From assembly GCA_001917535.1 (NCBI GenBank), contig MNEF01000101.1:39369-103368 (forward strand): a DNA stretch of 64,000 nucleotides, given 5' to 3'. Source of the stretch: Candidatus Rokubacteria bacterium 13_1_40CM_69_27 (lineage in GTDB: Bacteria; Methylomirabilota; Methylomirabilia; Rokubacteriales; CSP1-6). Below the pieces are notes generated by a model, which ran no database searches, had not been told where the DNA came from, and saw only the letters and a list, made by a program, of their open reading frames with translations. This document shows positions 9,699-20,370 of this stretch, one piece after another. A program made the translations under genes and the position numbers. Position 1 is the stretch's first letter; every line of letters starts with the position of its first letter.

Positions 9699-9806
9699 TT
9701 CGGGCGCCGGCTCCGCCGGCGCAATCGACCCCTGGGGAGGTTTGGAGGGGGCCGCGAGGTCTCCTCCGACTATGGATTTCGGAAGGGGGGCGAAGCCCCC
9801 TCCGAG
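9699..9806. repeat. Dispersed intergenic two-hairpin repeat, copy A
   Basis: TTCGGGCGCCGGCT-CC-GCCGGCGCAATCGACCCCTGGGGAGGTTTGGAGGGGGCC...; shares order and core sequence with copies at 40778 and 49896; ends in GGAAGGGGGGCGAAGCCCCCTCC hairpin downstream of truA. Confidence 0.7.
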
Positions 9807-9807
9807 C

Positions 9808-10524
9808 CTAGTAGAGGACGCGGAGCAGCGTGAGGCCGTGCGCTGGAGCCGTCGGGCCCGCCCGTGTCCGGTCGCGCGACCTGAGGACCTCCCCGAGCCA
9901 CGCGGGCTCGCGCGCCCCCCGCCCGACTGCCACCAGGCTCCCGACGATGGTGCGCACCATGTGGTGCAGGTAGCGGTCTGCCGAGATCAGGATCGCCAGG
10001 CGATGCCGGCCGCGCAGCACGTGCAGGGCGCGGACGTCGCACATCGCCGACGCGTCCCGGCCAGCCGAGGCGCAAAAGGCGCTGAAGTCGTGCCGCCCCC
10101 GCAGGCCCACCAGCGCCTGCCGCATCGCGCCGGCATCCAGCGGCCGGCCGACGTGCCAGGCATAGTGCCGGAGCAGCGGGCTCGCCACCGGCCGGTTGTC
10201 GATGAGATAGGCGTAGCGCTTGCCGACAGCGGCGCGCCGCGCGTTGAAACCGGCGTCCGCCTCGGCCGCTCCGGCGATGCGGATGTCCGGGGGCAGCGCG
10301 GCATTGAGCGCGCCCATGACGGCCGCCGGCGGCAGCGTGGCCTCCGTCGTCAGCGAGGCGACCTGGCGCAGCGCATGGACGCCGGCATCAGTGCGGCTGG
10401 CGCCGGTGACGCGCGTGGCCGGACCCAGGAGCTTCCGCGCCACCGCGACGAGGAGCCCCTGCACGGTGGGCAGCGTGGGCTGGACCTGCCACCCGGCGTA
10501 GGCGGTGCCGTCATACGACAGCAC
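9808..10524 (-). CDS. truA: tRNA pseudouridine(38-40) synthase TruA
   Basis: LSYDGTAYAGWQVQPTLPTVQGLL, GASRTDAGVHALRQVA, HMVRTIVGSLVAVGRG. GTG start as listed; true start may be slightly upstream. Confidence 0.92.
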   Translation of the reverse strand: MLSYDGTAYAGWQVQPTLPTVQGLLVAVARKLLGPATRVTGASRTDAGVHALRQVASLTTEATLPPAAVMGALNAALPPDIRIAGAAEADAGFNARRAAVGKRYAYLIDNRPVASPLLRHYAWHVGRPLDAGAMRQALVGLRGRHDFSAFCASAGRDASAMCDVRALHVLRGRHRLAILISADRYLHHMVRTIVGSLVAVGRGAREPAWLGEVLRSRDRTRAGPTAPAHGLTLLRVLY

Positions 10525-10559
10525 CAGACGAAGGACCCGTGTCGACGGCGTGAGTGGAC

Positions 10560-10886
10560 TTAGCGACGCCGGGACGCCCCGGGCGGCACCAGCCCCAGCC
10601 AGACGAGCGCGACCAGGAGAAAGAGGAGGACGTTGACGATCAGGTGCATGGGCACGTGGGCCAGACCCACCATGCGCCCTTTGTCGTCGAGCCAGCTCTG
10701 GCGGGCGAAGTCCTTGGGCTGGTAGTCCTGGGGGTCGTAACCGCCGATCGCGCCCACGAACCGGGCGACGCTGGGAACCACCGCGTAAGCCACGACGATG
10801 ATCGTCAGGACGACCGCGATGTGAAAGCGGGTGTGATAGCCGAAGTGCCGGTGGTAGTAGCGCCTGAGGCCGATGGGCTTCGCCAC
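10560..10886 (-). CDS. Small membrane protein, hypothetical
   Basis: 108 aa with two hydrophobic segments, colinear with asd and truA. Confidence 0.6.
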   Translation of the reverse strand: MAKPIGLRRYYHRHFGYHTRFHIAVVLTIIVVAYAVVPSVARFVGAIGGYDPQDYQPKDFARQSWLDDKGRMVGLAHVPMHLIVNVLLFLLVALVWLGLVPPGASRRR

Positions 10887-10896
10887 CTCCTCCCGG

Positions 10897-11904
10897 TTAC
10901 GTGCGGACCAGCAGCTCCGCGATCTGCACCGCGTTCGTCGCTGCGCCTTTGCGCAGCTGGTCGCCCACCACCCAGAAGGCCAGGCCGCGCGGGTGCGAGA
11001 GATCCTCGCGGATCCGGCCGACGTAGCAGTCGTCCTGGCCTTCGACGAGGATGGGCATCGGGTACCGGTGCTCGGCCGGCTCGTCCCAGAGCTTGAGCCC
11101 CGGGAACCGCGCGAACAGCTCGCGCGCCCGCTCGGCGGTGATCTTCGCCTCCGTCTCGACGTTGACGGCCACGGAGTGGCAGGTGAACACGGGCACCCGC
11201 ACGGTCGTCGGCGAGATCTGCAGATCGGGCAGCGCCAGAATCTTCCGCGCCTCGTTGACCAGCTTCATCTCCTCGCCCGTGTAGCCGTCGGGTCCGAACC
11301 GGTCGATGTGCGGGATGAGGTTGAAAGCCAGCTGATGCGGGAAGTGCCGTGGCACGATCGGCTCACCCCGAGCCCAGGCGAGGGTCTGCTGGCGGAGGTC
11401 CTCGATGCCCTTGACGCCGGCGCCCGACGCCGACTGGAAGCTCGTCGCCACCACCCGGCGCAGCCGGCCGGCGTCGTGGAGCGGCTTGAGCGGCAGCACC
11501 GTGACGATCGTCGTGCAGTTGGGAACGGCCAGGATCCCCTGGTGCGTCTTGGCCTCCTGACCGTTGATCTCGGGCACGACCAGCGGCACCTGGGGGTCCA
11601 TCCGGAAAGCGCTCGACTTGTCGATGACCACCGCCCCCGCCCGGCGGATCATCGGCACGAACTCCTTCGACTGCGCCGAACCCGCCGAGCAGAACACGAT
11701 GTCCAGGCCCCTGAAGGCGGGGGCCTCGACCCGCTGGACCGTGATGGGCTCGCCCCGGAAGGTGACCGTCGTGCCCACTGAGCGCAGGGAGGCGAAGCAG
11801 CGAAGTTCGCGGATCGGGAATTTCCGCTCCTCCAGGACGCGGAGCGTCGTCCGCCCCGCCGCGCCCGTGGCGCCAACCACCGCCACCGCCACACCCGCTG
11901 CCAT
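10897..11904 (-). CDS. asd: Aspartate-semialdehyde dehydrogenase
   Basis: VAVVGATGAAGRTTLRVLEERKFP, PNCTTIVTVLPLKPLHD, TSFQSASGAG. Confidence 0.94.
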   Translation of the reverse strand: MAAGVAVAVVGATGAAGRTTLRVLEERKFPIRELRCFASLRSVGTTVTFRGEPITVQRVEAPAFRGLDIVFCSAGSAQSKEFVPMIRRAGAVVIDKSSAFRMDPQVPLVVPEINGQEAKTHQGILAVPNCTTIVTVLPLKPLHDAGRLRRVVATSFQSASGAGVKGIEDLRQQTLAWARGEPIVPRHFPHQLAFNLIPHIDRFGPDGYTGEEMKLVNEARKILALPDLQISPTTVRVPVFTCHSVAVNVETEAKITAERARELFARFPGLKLWDEPAEHRYPMPILVEGQDDCYVGRIREDLSHPRGLAFWVVGDQLRKGAATNAVQIAELLVRT

Positions 11905-13007
11905 CAGTATTGAGCCTCCACTTCTCTCACGATGAGATCGCTCATCTGCCGTGTACCGACCGTGCCGGTGCCTGCCGGCGTGATGTCCCGCGTGCGGTGC
12001 CCCTTTTCCAGGACGCGCAGGACCGCGGTTTCCACCCGGTCGGCGTCCCCGGCCCGGTCCAACGAGTACCGCAGGAGCATCGCGGCCGACAGGATCGCGG
12101 CGATCGGGTTGGCGATCCCCTGGCCCGCGATGTCCGGTGCGGTCCCGTGCACGGGTTCGTACAGCCCCACCGCGCCGCCCCCCGCCCCCGCGAGGCCTAA
12201 AGACGCCGAGGGCAGCATGCCCATCGATCCGGCCAGAATCGCGGCCTCATCTGACAAAATATCACCGAAGGTGTTTTCGGTCACGATCGTGTCGAAGTGG
12301 GTCGGCTTGTGGACCAGCGCCATGGCGCAGTTGTCGACCAGCACGTGCTCCAGCGTGACGTCCGGGTAGTCGCGGGCAATCTTCGTCACCACGTCCCGCC
12401 ACAGCTGGGAGACGACCAGCACATTGGCCTTGTCGACCGACGCCAGGCGCCGCCGCCGGCGGCGGGCCACGTCGAAGCCGACGCGCGCCACGCGCTCGAT
12501 CTCGCGCGAAGTGTAGGCCATCGTGTTGATGGCGCGGGCGCCGCCGTCGGCGAAGTACTCCACGCCCCGCGGCTCGCCGAAGTAGAGGCCGCCCGTCAGC
12601 TCGCGGACCACCATGATGTCCGTTCCCTCGACCACCGAGCGCTTCAGCGGCGAGGCCTCCACCAGCATGGGGAAGCACCGGGCCGGCCGGAGGTTGGCGT
12701 AGAGGTCCAGCTCCTTGCGGATGGCCAGCAGGCCCCGCTCGGGGCGCTGCTCCTGGGGAGCTCCGTCCCACTTCGGCCCGCCGACCGCGCCGAAGAGGAT
12801 CGCGTGGGCCTCCCGACACAGCGTCAGGGTGGCGGATGGCAGCGGCGTGCCCGTCGCGTCGAGGGCGGCCCCGCCGACGAGCCCTTGCTCGAACTCGAAG
12901 CCGATCCCGGCGCCCTTGGCCACCGCCTGCAGCACCCGCGTCGCTTCAGGAATCACCTCCTGACCGATGCCGTCGCCCGGAAGCACCGCGACGCGGTAGG
13001 TCGTCAT
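11904..13007 (-). CDS. leuB: 3-isopropylmalate dehydrogenase
   Basis: [71 protein letters not shown]. Confidence 0.95.
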   Translation of the reverse strand: MTTYRVAVLPGDGIGQEVIPEATRVLQAVAKGAGIGFEFEQGLVGGAALDATGTPLPSATLTLCREAHAILFGAVGGPKWDGAPQEQRPERGLLAIRKELDLYANLRPARCFPMLVEASPLKRSVVEGTDIMVVRELTGGLYFGEPRGVEYFADGGARAINTMAYTSREIERVARVGFDVARRRRRRLASVDKANVLVVSQLWRDVVTKIARDYPDVTLEHVLVDNCAMALVHKPTHFDTIVTENTFGDILSDEAAILAGSMGMLPSASLGLAGAGGGAVGLYEPVHGTAPDIAGQGIANPIAAILSAAMLLRYSLDRAGDADRVETAVLRVLEKGHRTRDITPAGTGTVGTRQMSDLIVREVEAQY

Positions 13008-13093
13008 CGCGGCGTCAGGCCCTTTTCCCCCGGACGGACCTCGCGCTTGCCGGCGTGGTCGGCGAGAATCTTCTCGGTAATCGTCATCGGCAT
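13004..13093 (-). pseudogene. leuC: Remnant of 3-isopropylmalate dehydratase large subunit (leuC N-terminus), 29 codons
   Basis: [29 protein letters not shown]; first ~23 residues match the start of HacA/LeuC-type proteins; TGA overlaps leuB ATG. Confidence 0.65.
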
Positions 13094-13107
13094 CGGCCGT
13101 CTCCCGG

Positions 13108-14652
<1,545 letters not shown>

Positions 14653-14666
14653 ACGTCCTCCCCTTC

Positions 14667-15461
14667 TCAGTGAACTTCCCTGGTTCCCAGGTCGGCGGGC
14701 GCCGTCACCACCGGTCGCCCGACGATCAGCCGGCGCACCGGACCCGAGAGCGCGTACCCGGAAAAGAGCAGGAACAGAAACAGCTCGTGGTTGGTGGCCA
14801 CGATCATGACGGCCAGCACCAGCACCAGGAGGGTCTGCAGCGGCCGCCGCCGCGCGAACTCGAACTCCTTGAAGCTCCAATAGCGGAAGGTGGAGACCAT
14901 CAGGAGCGCCACCGCGTAGGCCTCGACGGCCAGCGCCAGCTGCACGCCCCGGGGGAGCGCGGCGCCGTTGAGCAGCAACGCGCTGGAGGCGACGATGCCG
15001 GCGCCGGCCGGGGTCGACAGCCCGATGAAGAATCGTCGATCGGCGGTGCCGGTCTGGACGTTGAAGCGGGCCAGCCGCAGCGCCCCGCAGATCACGAAGA
15101 GAAAGGCGCCGAACCATGCCGGCCGTCCCAGGTCGCGGAGGGCGAAGGTGTAGAGCAGGAAGGCGGGCGCCACGCAGAACGACACCACGTCGGCCAGCGA
15201 GTCGAACTCGACGCCGAACTGGCTGGTCACCTTCATCAGGCGGGCCACCCGCCCGTCGAGCAGGTCCATGATCATCGCCACGAAGATCGCCAGCGCCGCC
15301 TCCTGGTACCGGTGGCCGGCCGTCAGCAGCAGGGCGAAGAAGCCGCAGAAGAGGTTGCCGGTGGTGAGCAGGCTCGGCAGCAGAAACATTCCGCGGCGGC
15401 GCTTCTCCCGCAGCTCCTGCCAGCGTCGCCGCCTCGGCCCGCGCCCCGGACGCCGTATCAT
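14667..15461 (-). CDS. pssA: CDP-diacylglycerol--serine O-phosphatidyltransferase
   Basis: [19 protein letters not shown] and [36 protein letters not shown] (DGxxAR...GxxxDSxxD motif). Confidence 0.9.
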   Translation of the reverse strand: MIRRPGRGPRRRRWQELREKRRRGMFLLPSLLTTGNLFCGFFALLLTAGHRYQEAALAIFVAMIMDLLDGRVARLMKVTSQFGVEFDSLADVVSFCVAPAFLLYTFALRDLGRPAWFGAFLFVICGALRLARFNVQTGTADRRFFIGLSTPAGAGIVASSALLLNGAALPRGVQLALAVEAYAVALLMVSTFRYWSFKEFEFARRRPLQTLLVLVLAVMIVATNHELFLFLLFSGYALSGPVRRLIVGRPVVTAPADLGTREVH

Positions 15462-16087
15462 GCCCGCATCTCTCCGATCACCGTGACGCCGGCGATGACG
15501 CGATCGGCGGGGCTCACGCGGACCTCGGTGCCCTTGGGCATGTAGCAGTCGGTGCGCGATCCGAAGCGGATCATCCCGAAGCGCTGGCCCGCCGCCACCT
15601 TGTCGCCGGCGCCCACCCGGCAGACGATGCGCCGCGCCACCACGCCCGCGATCTGAACGACCGTCACCCGCGCGGTCTCGCCCTGGAGGTGAATCGCGCA
15701 GCGCTCGTTGACGGTTCCCACCTCCGGCCGGTAGGCGGCCAGGAACTGCCCCGGCGTGTAGACCGTCCGCACCACCAGGCCGCCGATGGGGGCACGGTTG
15801 ACGTGGACGTCCAGCGGCGAGAGGAAGATCGATACGCGCACGGCGGGCCCGACGAACTCGTCCGCGTCCTCGACGACCTCGGTCACCGTGCCGTCGGCCG
15901 GGGCCAGGACCGCGTTGGGCAGCGCAGACACCTCCCGCTCGGGATCGCGGAAGAAGCCGAGCGAGGCCAGCGAGGCCGCGGCGAACGGCAGGGCCAGGCG
16001 CCGTCGGCCGGCGAGCCACAGCCCGCCGGCAATCACCGCCGGTCCCAGGATGAAGGGCCAGCCCTCGCGGACGACCGGGAGCCTCAT
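15458..16087 (-). CDS. psd: Phosphatidylserine decarboxylase (short proenzyme type)
   Basis: [52 protein letters not shown]; overlaps pssA. Confidence 0.88.
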   Translation of the reverse strand: MRLPVVREGWPFILGPAVIAGGLWLAGRRRLALPFAAASLASLGFFRDPEREVSALPNAVLAPADGTVTEVVEDADEFVGPAVRVSIFLSPLDVHVNRAPIGGLVVRTVYTPGQFLAAYRPEVGTVNERCAIHLQGETARVTVVQIAGVVARRIVCRVGAGDKVAAGQRFGMIRFGSRTDCYMPKGTEVRVSPADRVIAGVTVIGEMRA

Positions 16088-16094
16088 CGGCGCC

Positions 16095-17099
16095 CTACAT
16101 CCGCGGCGGCTTGATCCAGGACATCATCGCCCGGAGCCGCTTGCCGACTTCCTCGATGGGGTGCTCGGCGTCCCGCTTGCGCATGGCCAGGAAGCTCGCC
16201 CGGTTGGCCTGGTTCTCCAGCACCCATTCGCGGGCGAACTGGCCCGACTGGATCTCGACCAGGATCTTCTTCATCTCCGCCTTCGTTTCCTGGCTGACGA
16301 TGCGCGGCCCCCGCGTGTAGTCGCCGTACTCGGCGGTGTCGGAGACGGAGTAGCGCATGTAGGCCAGCCCGCCCTGGTAGAAGAGGTCGACGATCAGCTT
16401 CATCTCGTGCATGCACTCGAAGTAAGCGACCTCGGGCTGGTAGCCGGCCTCCACCAGCGTCTCGAAGGCGCCCTTAATAAGATGGGAGATGCCGCCACAG
16501 AGAGTCGTTTGTTCTCCAAAGAGGTCCGTTTCTGTTTCTTCTCTGAACGTGGTCTCGATGACCCCGGCGCGGGTACAACCGACCCCCTTGGCGTAGGCCA
16601 GCGCGATCTCTTTCGCCTTGCCCGACACGTCCTGCTGCACGGCCAGGAGGGCCGGCACGCCGGGCCCCTGCGTGAACAGGTCGCGCATGACGTGCCCGGG
16701 CGCCTTGGGGGCGATCATGGAGACGTCCACGTCGGGCGGCGGCACCACCTGGTTGAAGTGGATGCTGAAGCCGTGCGCCACCATCAACATCTTGCCCTTG
16801 GCCAGCGCCCCTTTGATCGACTCCTCGTAGGTGGTCCGGTGGGCCTGGTCCGGCAGCAGGATCATGACGATGTCGGCCATCTGGGCGGCCTCGGCCACGG
16901 TGGCCACCCGCAGGCCGTCCTTCTCGGCCTTGGCCCAGCTCTTGGAGCCCTTGTAGAGGCCCACCACGACGTTCTGGCCGGAGTCCTTCAGGTTGAGCGC
17001 ATGGGCGTGGCCCTGGCTGCCGTAGCCGATGATCGCGATCTTCTTGCCCTTGATGAGCCCGAGATCGGCGTCCTGGTCATAGTAGATTCGTGCCGGCAT
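16095..17099 (-). CDS. ilvC: Ketol-acid reductoisomerase
   Basis: [54 protein letters not shown]. Confidence 0.96.
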   Translation of the reverse strand: MPARIYYDQDADLGLIKGKKIAIIGYGSQGHAHALNLKDSGQNVVVGLYKGSKSWAKAEKDGLRVATVAEAAQMADIVMILLPDQAHRTTYEESIKGALAKGKMLMVAHGFSIHFNQVVPPPDVDVSMIAPKAPGHVMRDLFTQGPGVPALLAVQQDVSGKAKEIALAYAKGVGCTRAGVIETTFREETETDLFGEQTTLCGGISHLIKGAFETLVEAGYQPEVAYFECMHEMKLIVDLFYQGGLAYMRYSVSDTAEYGDYTRGPRIVSQETKAEMKKILVEIQSGQFAREWVLENQANRASFLAMRKRDAEHPIEEVGKRLRAMMSWIKPPRM

Positions 17100-17133
17100 C
17101 GCGCTTGGGTTCCTTTCCTGGTGATGATGGACG

Positions 17134-17715
17134 TCAGTCGGCGAATCCTATGACGCGCGGGTCGTCCGAGATGCGCGCGCGTCGCGCCCCTTCCCCCGCC
17201 GCCTTGCGCGCGCGCGTCTTGGGTCCGCGCGCGATGGCGACCTTTCCGGTCCGCACCAGCTCCTGGATCCCCATGGGCCGGAGCAGCTCCGCCAGGGCTT
17301 CGAGCTTGCCCTCGTCCCCCGTCGCCTCGATCGTGAAGCTCGAGGGCGTGACGTCGACGATCTTGGCGCGGAAGATGTCGGCCGTCCGCATGATCTCCGC
17401 GCGGTGCTGGGGCTCGGCGTTGACGCGGATCAACATGAGCTCGCGCTCGACGTGGTCGTCGTCGGTGAGGTCGGAGACCTTGATCACGTCGATGAGCTTG
17501 TGGAGCTGCTTCATCACCTGCTCGATCACGAACTCGTCGCCGTGGACCACGATCGTCATGCGGCTGACGCTGGGGTCGAGCGTCTCACCCACCGAGAGGC
17601 TCTCGATGTTGTAGCCCCGCGCCGAGAAGAGCCCGGCCACCCGCGAGAGCACACCGAACCGGTTCTCGACGAGGACCGCGATCGTGTGCTGGCGCGGCTC
17701 GCCTCCGTTCTGCAT
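17134..17715 (-). CDS. ilvN: Acetolactate synthase small subunit
   Basis: ACT-domain start [34 protein letters not shown]; start placed at [10 protein letters not shown]. Confidence 0.93.
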   Translation of the reverse strand: MQNGGEPRQHTIAVLVENRFGVLSRVAGLFSARGYNIESLSVGETLDPSVSRMTIVVHGDEFVIEQVMKQLHKLIDVIKVSDLTDDDHVERELMLIRVNAEPQHRAEIMRTADIFRAKIVDVTPSSFTIEATGDEGKLEALAELLRPMGIQELVRTGKVAIARGPKTRARKAAGEGARRARISDDPRVIGFAD

Positions 17716-17716
17716 C

Positions 17717-19477
17717 TCAGAACCCCGTCTGCGACTTGGCGGCATTGTCCTTCACCGCCTTGTTGGGTCGATCGAGGATCATGTCCTTGTTGGCCCCTCC
17801 CGCCGGCACCATGGGGAACACGTACTCCCACTTGTCGACGACGACGTCCACCACCACCGGCCCGGGCGTGGAGAAGGCCTTCTCCAGGGCCGGCACCACC
17901 TCGGAGGGCCTGCTGGCACGGAGGCCCACGCAGCCGTAGGCCTCGGCCAGCTTGACGAAGTCCGGACTGCGGTCGAGGTCGACCGCGAAGAAGCGCCCCT
18001 TGTAGATGATCTCCTGCCACTGGCGCACCATGCCGTGGCCGCCGTTGTTGATGATGATCGTCTTGACGGGCAGGTTGTAGTCGTAGCAGGTGGCCAGCTC
18101 CTGGCTGTTCATCACGAACGAGCCGTCGCCGTCGATGTTGACGACCAGCGCGCCCGGATGGGCCGCCGCCACGCCCATCGCCGTCGGCAAGCCGTAGCCC
18201 ATGGTGCCGAGGCCGCCCGAGGTGCACCACCGCCGCGGGTACTTGAACTTGTAGTACTGCGCCGCCCACATCTGGTGCTGGCCCACGCCGGTCACGACGT
18301 AGGCCTCCCCGCGGGTGAGGTTGGAGATCTCCTGCATGACGTACTGGGGCTTGATGAGCTGGTCGTCCCACTCGTAGCGGAGTGGCTGCTTCTCCCGCCA
18401 TTGGGCGATTTGGGCGAGCCACTGCGTGCGCGCCTCCCGGGCCAGGGAGGGCACCTCGTCGCGCATCTCTTCCCGGACGGCGTCGATGAGGGCGCGCAGC
18501 ACCCGCCGGCAATCCCCCACGATCGGCACGTGCACCTGGATGTTCTTGGAGATCGACGAGGGATCGATGTCGATGTGGATGATCTCGGCCTCGGGGGCGA
18601 AGAGCTCGACCTTGCCCGTCACCCGGTCGTCGAAGCGCGCGCCGATGGCGACGAGCACGTCCGAGGCGTGGACGGCCATGTTGGCGTAGTAGGTCCCGTG
18701 CATCCCCAGCATCTCCAGCGAGAGGGGGTGCTCGGACGGGAAGGCGCCCAGGCCCATGAGGGTGGTGGTCAGCGGGATCTGGGTCAGCTCGGCCAGCTCC
18801 AGCAGCTCCGCGTGAGCACCGGATGAGATCACGCCGCCTCCCACGTAGAGCACCGGCCGGTGTGCCTGCACCATGAGACGGGCGGCCTTCTTGATCTGCC
18901 CCGGATGGCCGTCGTAGTTCGGGTTGTAGGAGCGGAGCTGGACCTTGTCCGGCCAGATCAGCTCCGCCTCCTTCACCAGGATGTCCTTGGGCAGATCGAT
19001 GTGCACCGGCCCCGGGCGGCCGGTGGCGGCGATGTGGAAGGCCTCGCGGATGATCGGGCCCAGGTCCTTGCCGTCCTTCACCAGGAAGTTGTGCTTCGTG
19101 CAGGGCCGGGTGATGCCGCAGTTGTCGGCCTCCTGGAACGCGTCGTTGCCGATGAGATGCGTGGGCACCTGCCCGGTGAGGGCGACGATGGGGATGGAGT
19201 CCATGGAGGCGTCCTGGAGGGCGGTGACCAGATTCGTGGCCGCAGGACCCGAGGTCACCAGGCACACGCCGACCTTGCCGGTGGTCCGCGCGTACCCCTC
19301 GGCGGCGTGGCCCGCCGCCGCCTCCTGCCGGACGAGGATGTGGCGGAGCCCCTCGAAGTCGTAGAGGGCGTCGTAGATCGGGAGCACGGCGCCCCCCGGC
19401 AGGCCGAAGATGGTGTCCACGCCTTCCCGCTTGAGGCACTCGAGCACGATGCGAGCTCCCGACGTTTTCACGGCCAT
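17717..19477 (-). CDS. ilvB: Acetolactate synthase large subunit
   Basis: [73 protein letters not shown]-binding [14 protein letters not shown]. Confidence 0.96.
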   Translation of the reverse strand: MAVKTSGARIVLECLKREGVDTIFGLPGGAVLPIYDALYDFEGLRHILVRQEAAAGHAAEGYARTTGKVGVCLVTSGPAATNLVTALQDASMDSIPIVALTGQVPTHLIGNDAFQEADNCGITRPCTKHNFLVKDGKDLGPIIREAFHIAATGRPGPVHIDLPKDILVKEAELIWPDKVQLRSYNPNYDGHPGQIKKAARLMVQAHRPVLYVGGGVISSGAHAELLELAELTQIPLTTTLMGLGAFPSEHPLSLEMLGMHGTYYANMAVHASDVLVAIGARFDDRVTGKVELFAPEAEIIHIDIDPSSISKNIQVHVPIVGDCRRVLRALIDAVREEMRDEVPSLAREARTQWLAQIAQWREKQPLRYEWDDQLIKPQYVMQEISNLTRGEAYVVTGVGQHQMWAAQYYKFKYPRRWCTSGGLGTMGYGLPTAMGVAAAHPGALVVNIDGDGSFVMNSQELATCYDYNLPVKTIIINNGGHGMVRQWQEIIYKGRFFAVDLDRSPDFVKLAEAYGCVGLRASRPSEVVPALEKAFSTPGPVVVDVVVDKWEYVFPMVPAGGANKDMILDRPNKAVKDNAAKSQTGF

Positions 19478-19482
19478 TCCTC

Positions 19483-20370
19483 CTAGAGCAGTCCCGCGGT
19501 CGCCAGCACTTCCTTGATGTCCTCGATCGCGTCCCCGTCGGGAGTGCCCAGGGGCGCCCGGCACGGCCCGCCGTAGAATCCCTGAAGGTCGAGCGCCGCC
19601 TTCAGCCCGCCGATGCCGTACCGCCCGGCGATGCCGCGGTCGGCCACCATCATCCGGGCCGCGACCTCCCGCGCCTCGTTCCAGCGGCCGGCCGTGGCCA
19701 GCGCGTAGACATCGCAGAACTCGCGCGCGGCGATCGTTCCGAGCGCCAGAATGCCTCCCGCGGCCCCGATCGCGAGCGCCGGCAGCAGCGCCGAGGCCGC
19801 GCCCACCAGGACGTCGAAGGTCTTGGGCGTCTGGTCGATGATCTGGGCGCACTGGGGGATGTTGCCGGAGGAGTCCTTGATGCCGCACACGTTCGGGTGG
19901 GCGGCGATCTTCGCAACCGTCTCGGCCTCGAGGTTGATCCCGGTGTTCAGCGGGAAGTTGTAGATCATGATCGGGATCGGCGAGGCGTCGGCGACCGTCA
20001 GGTAGTGGCGGATCTGCGCCTCCGGCCGGCTGAACCCCTTGGTGAAGTAGTGCGGCGTGATGACGATGGCTGCGTCGGCGCCGATCTCCGCCGCCCGCTT
20101 GGTCTGGCGGACGGTGTGCAGGGTCGAGTTGGTCCCGGTGCCCGCGATGAAACGCTTGGCTTTAGGAATGGCCTCGCGGGCGGCCACCAGCACGCGCTCC
20201 CGCTCGGCCTCGCTCAGCATGGGGAACTCGCCCGTCGAGCCGAGCACGACGTAGCCGGCCAGCGCCGTCGCGTTCCAGCGCTCGAGGTTCGCCGCCAGCC
20301 GGTCGGGAGCGACATCGTCGCCGCGGAAGGGCGTCGTGACCGGGATGAACACGCCTTCGAAGCTAGCCAT
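19483..20370 (-). CDS. DapA-family (4-hydroxy-tetrahydrodipicolinate synthase/aldolase superfamily)
   Basis: GVFIPVTTPF, GSTGEFPMLSEAER, IYNFPLNTGINL, GIKDSSGN. Confidence 0.85.
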   Translation of the reverse strand: MASFEGVFIPVTTPFRGDDVAPDRLAANLERWNATALAGYVVLGSTGEFPMLSEAERERVLVAAREAIPKAKRFIAGTGTNSTLHTVRQTKRAAEIGADAAIVITPHYFTKGFSRPEAQIRHYLTVADASPIPIMIYNFPLNTGINLEAETVAKIAAHPNVCGIKDSSGNIPQCAQIIDQTPKTFDVLVGAASALLPALAIGAAGGILALGTIAAREFCDVYALATAGRWNEAREVAARMMVADRGIAGRYGIGGLKAALDLQGFYGGPCRAPLGTPDGDAIEDIKEVLATAGLL

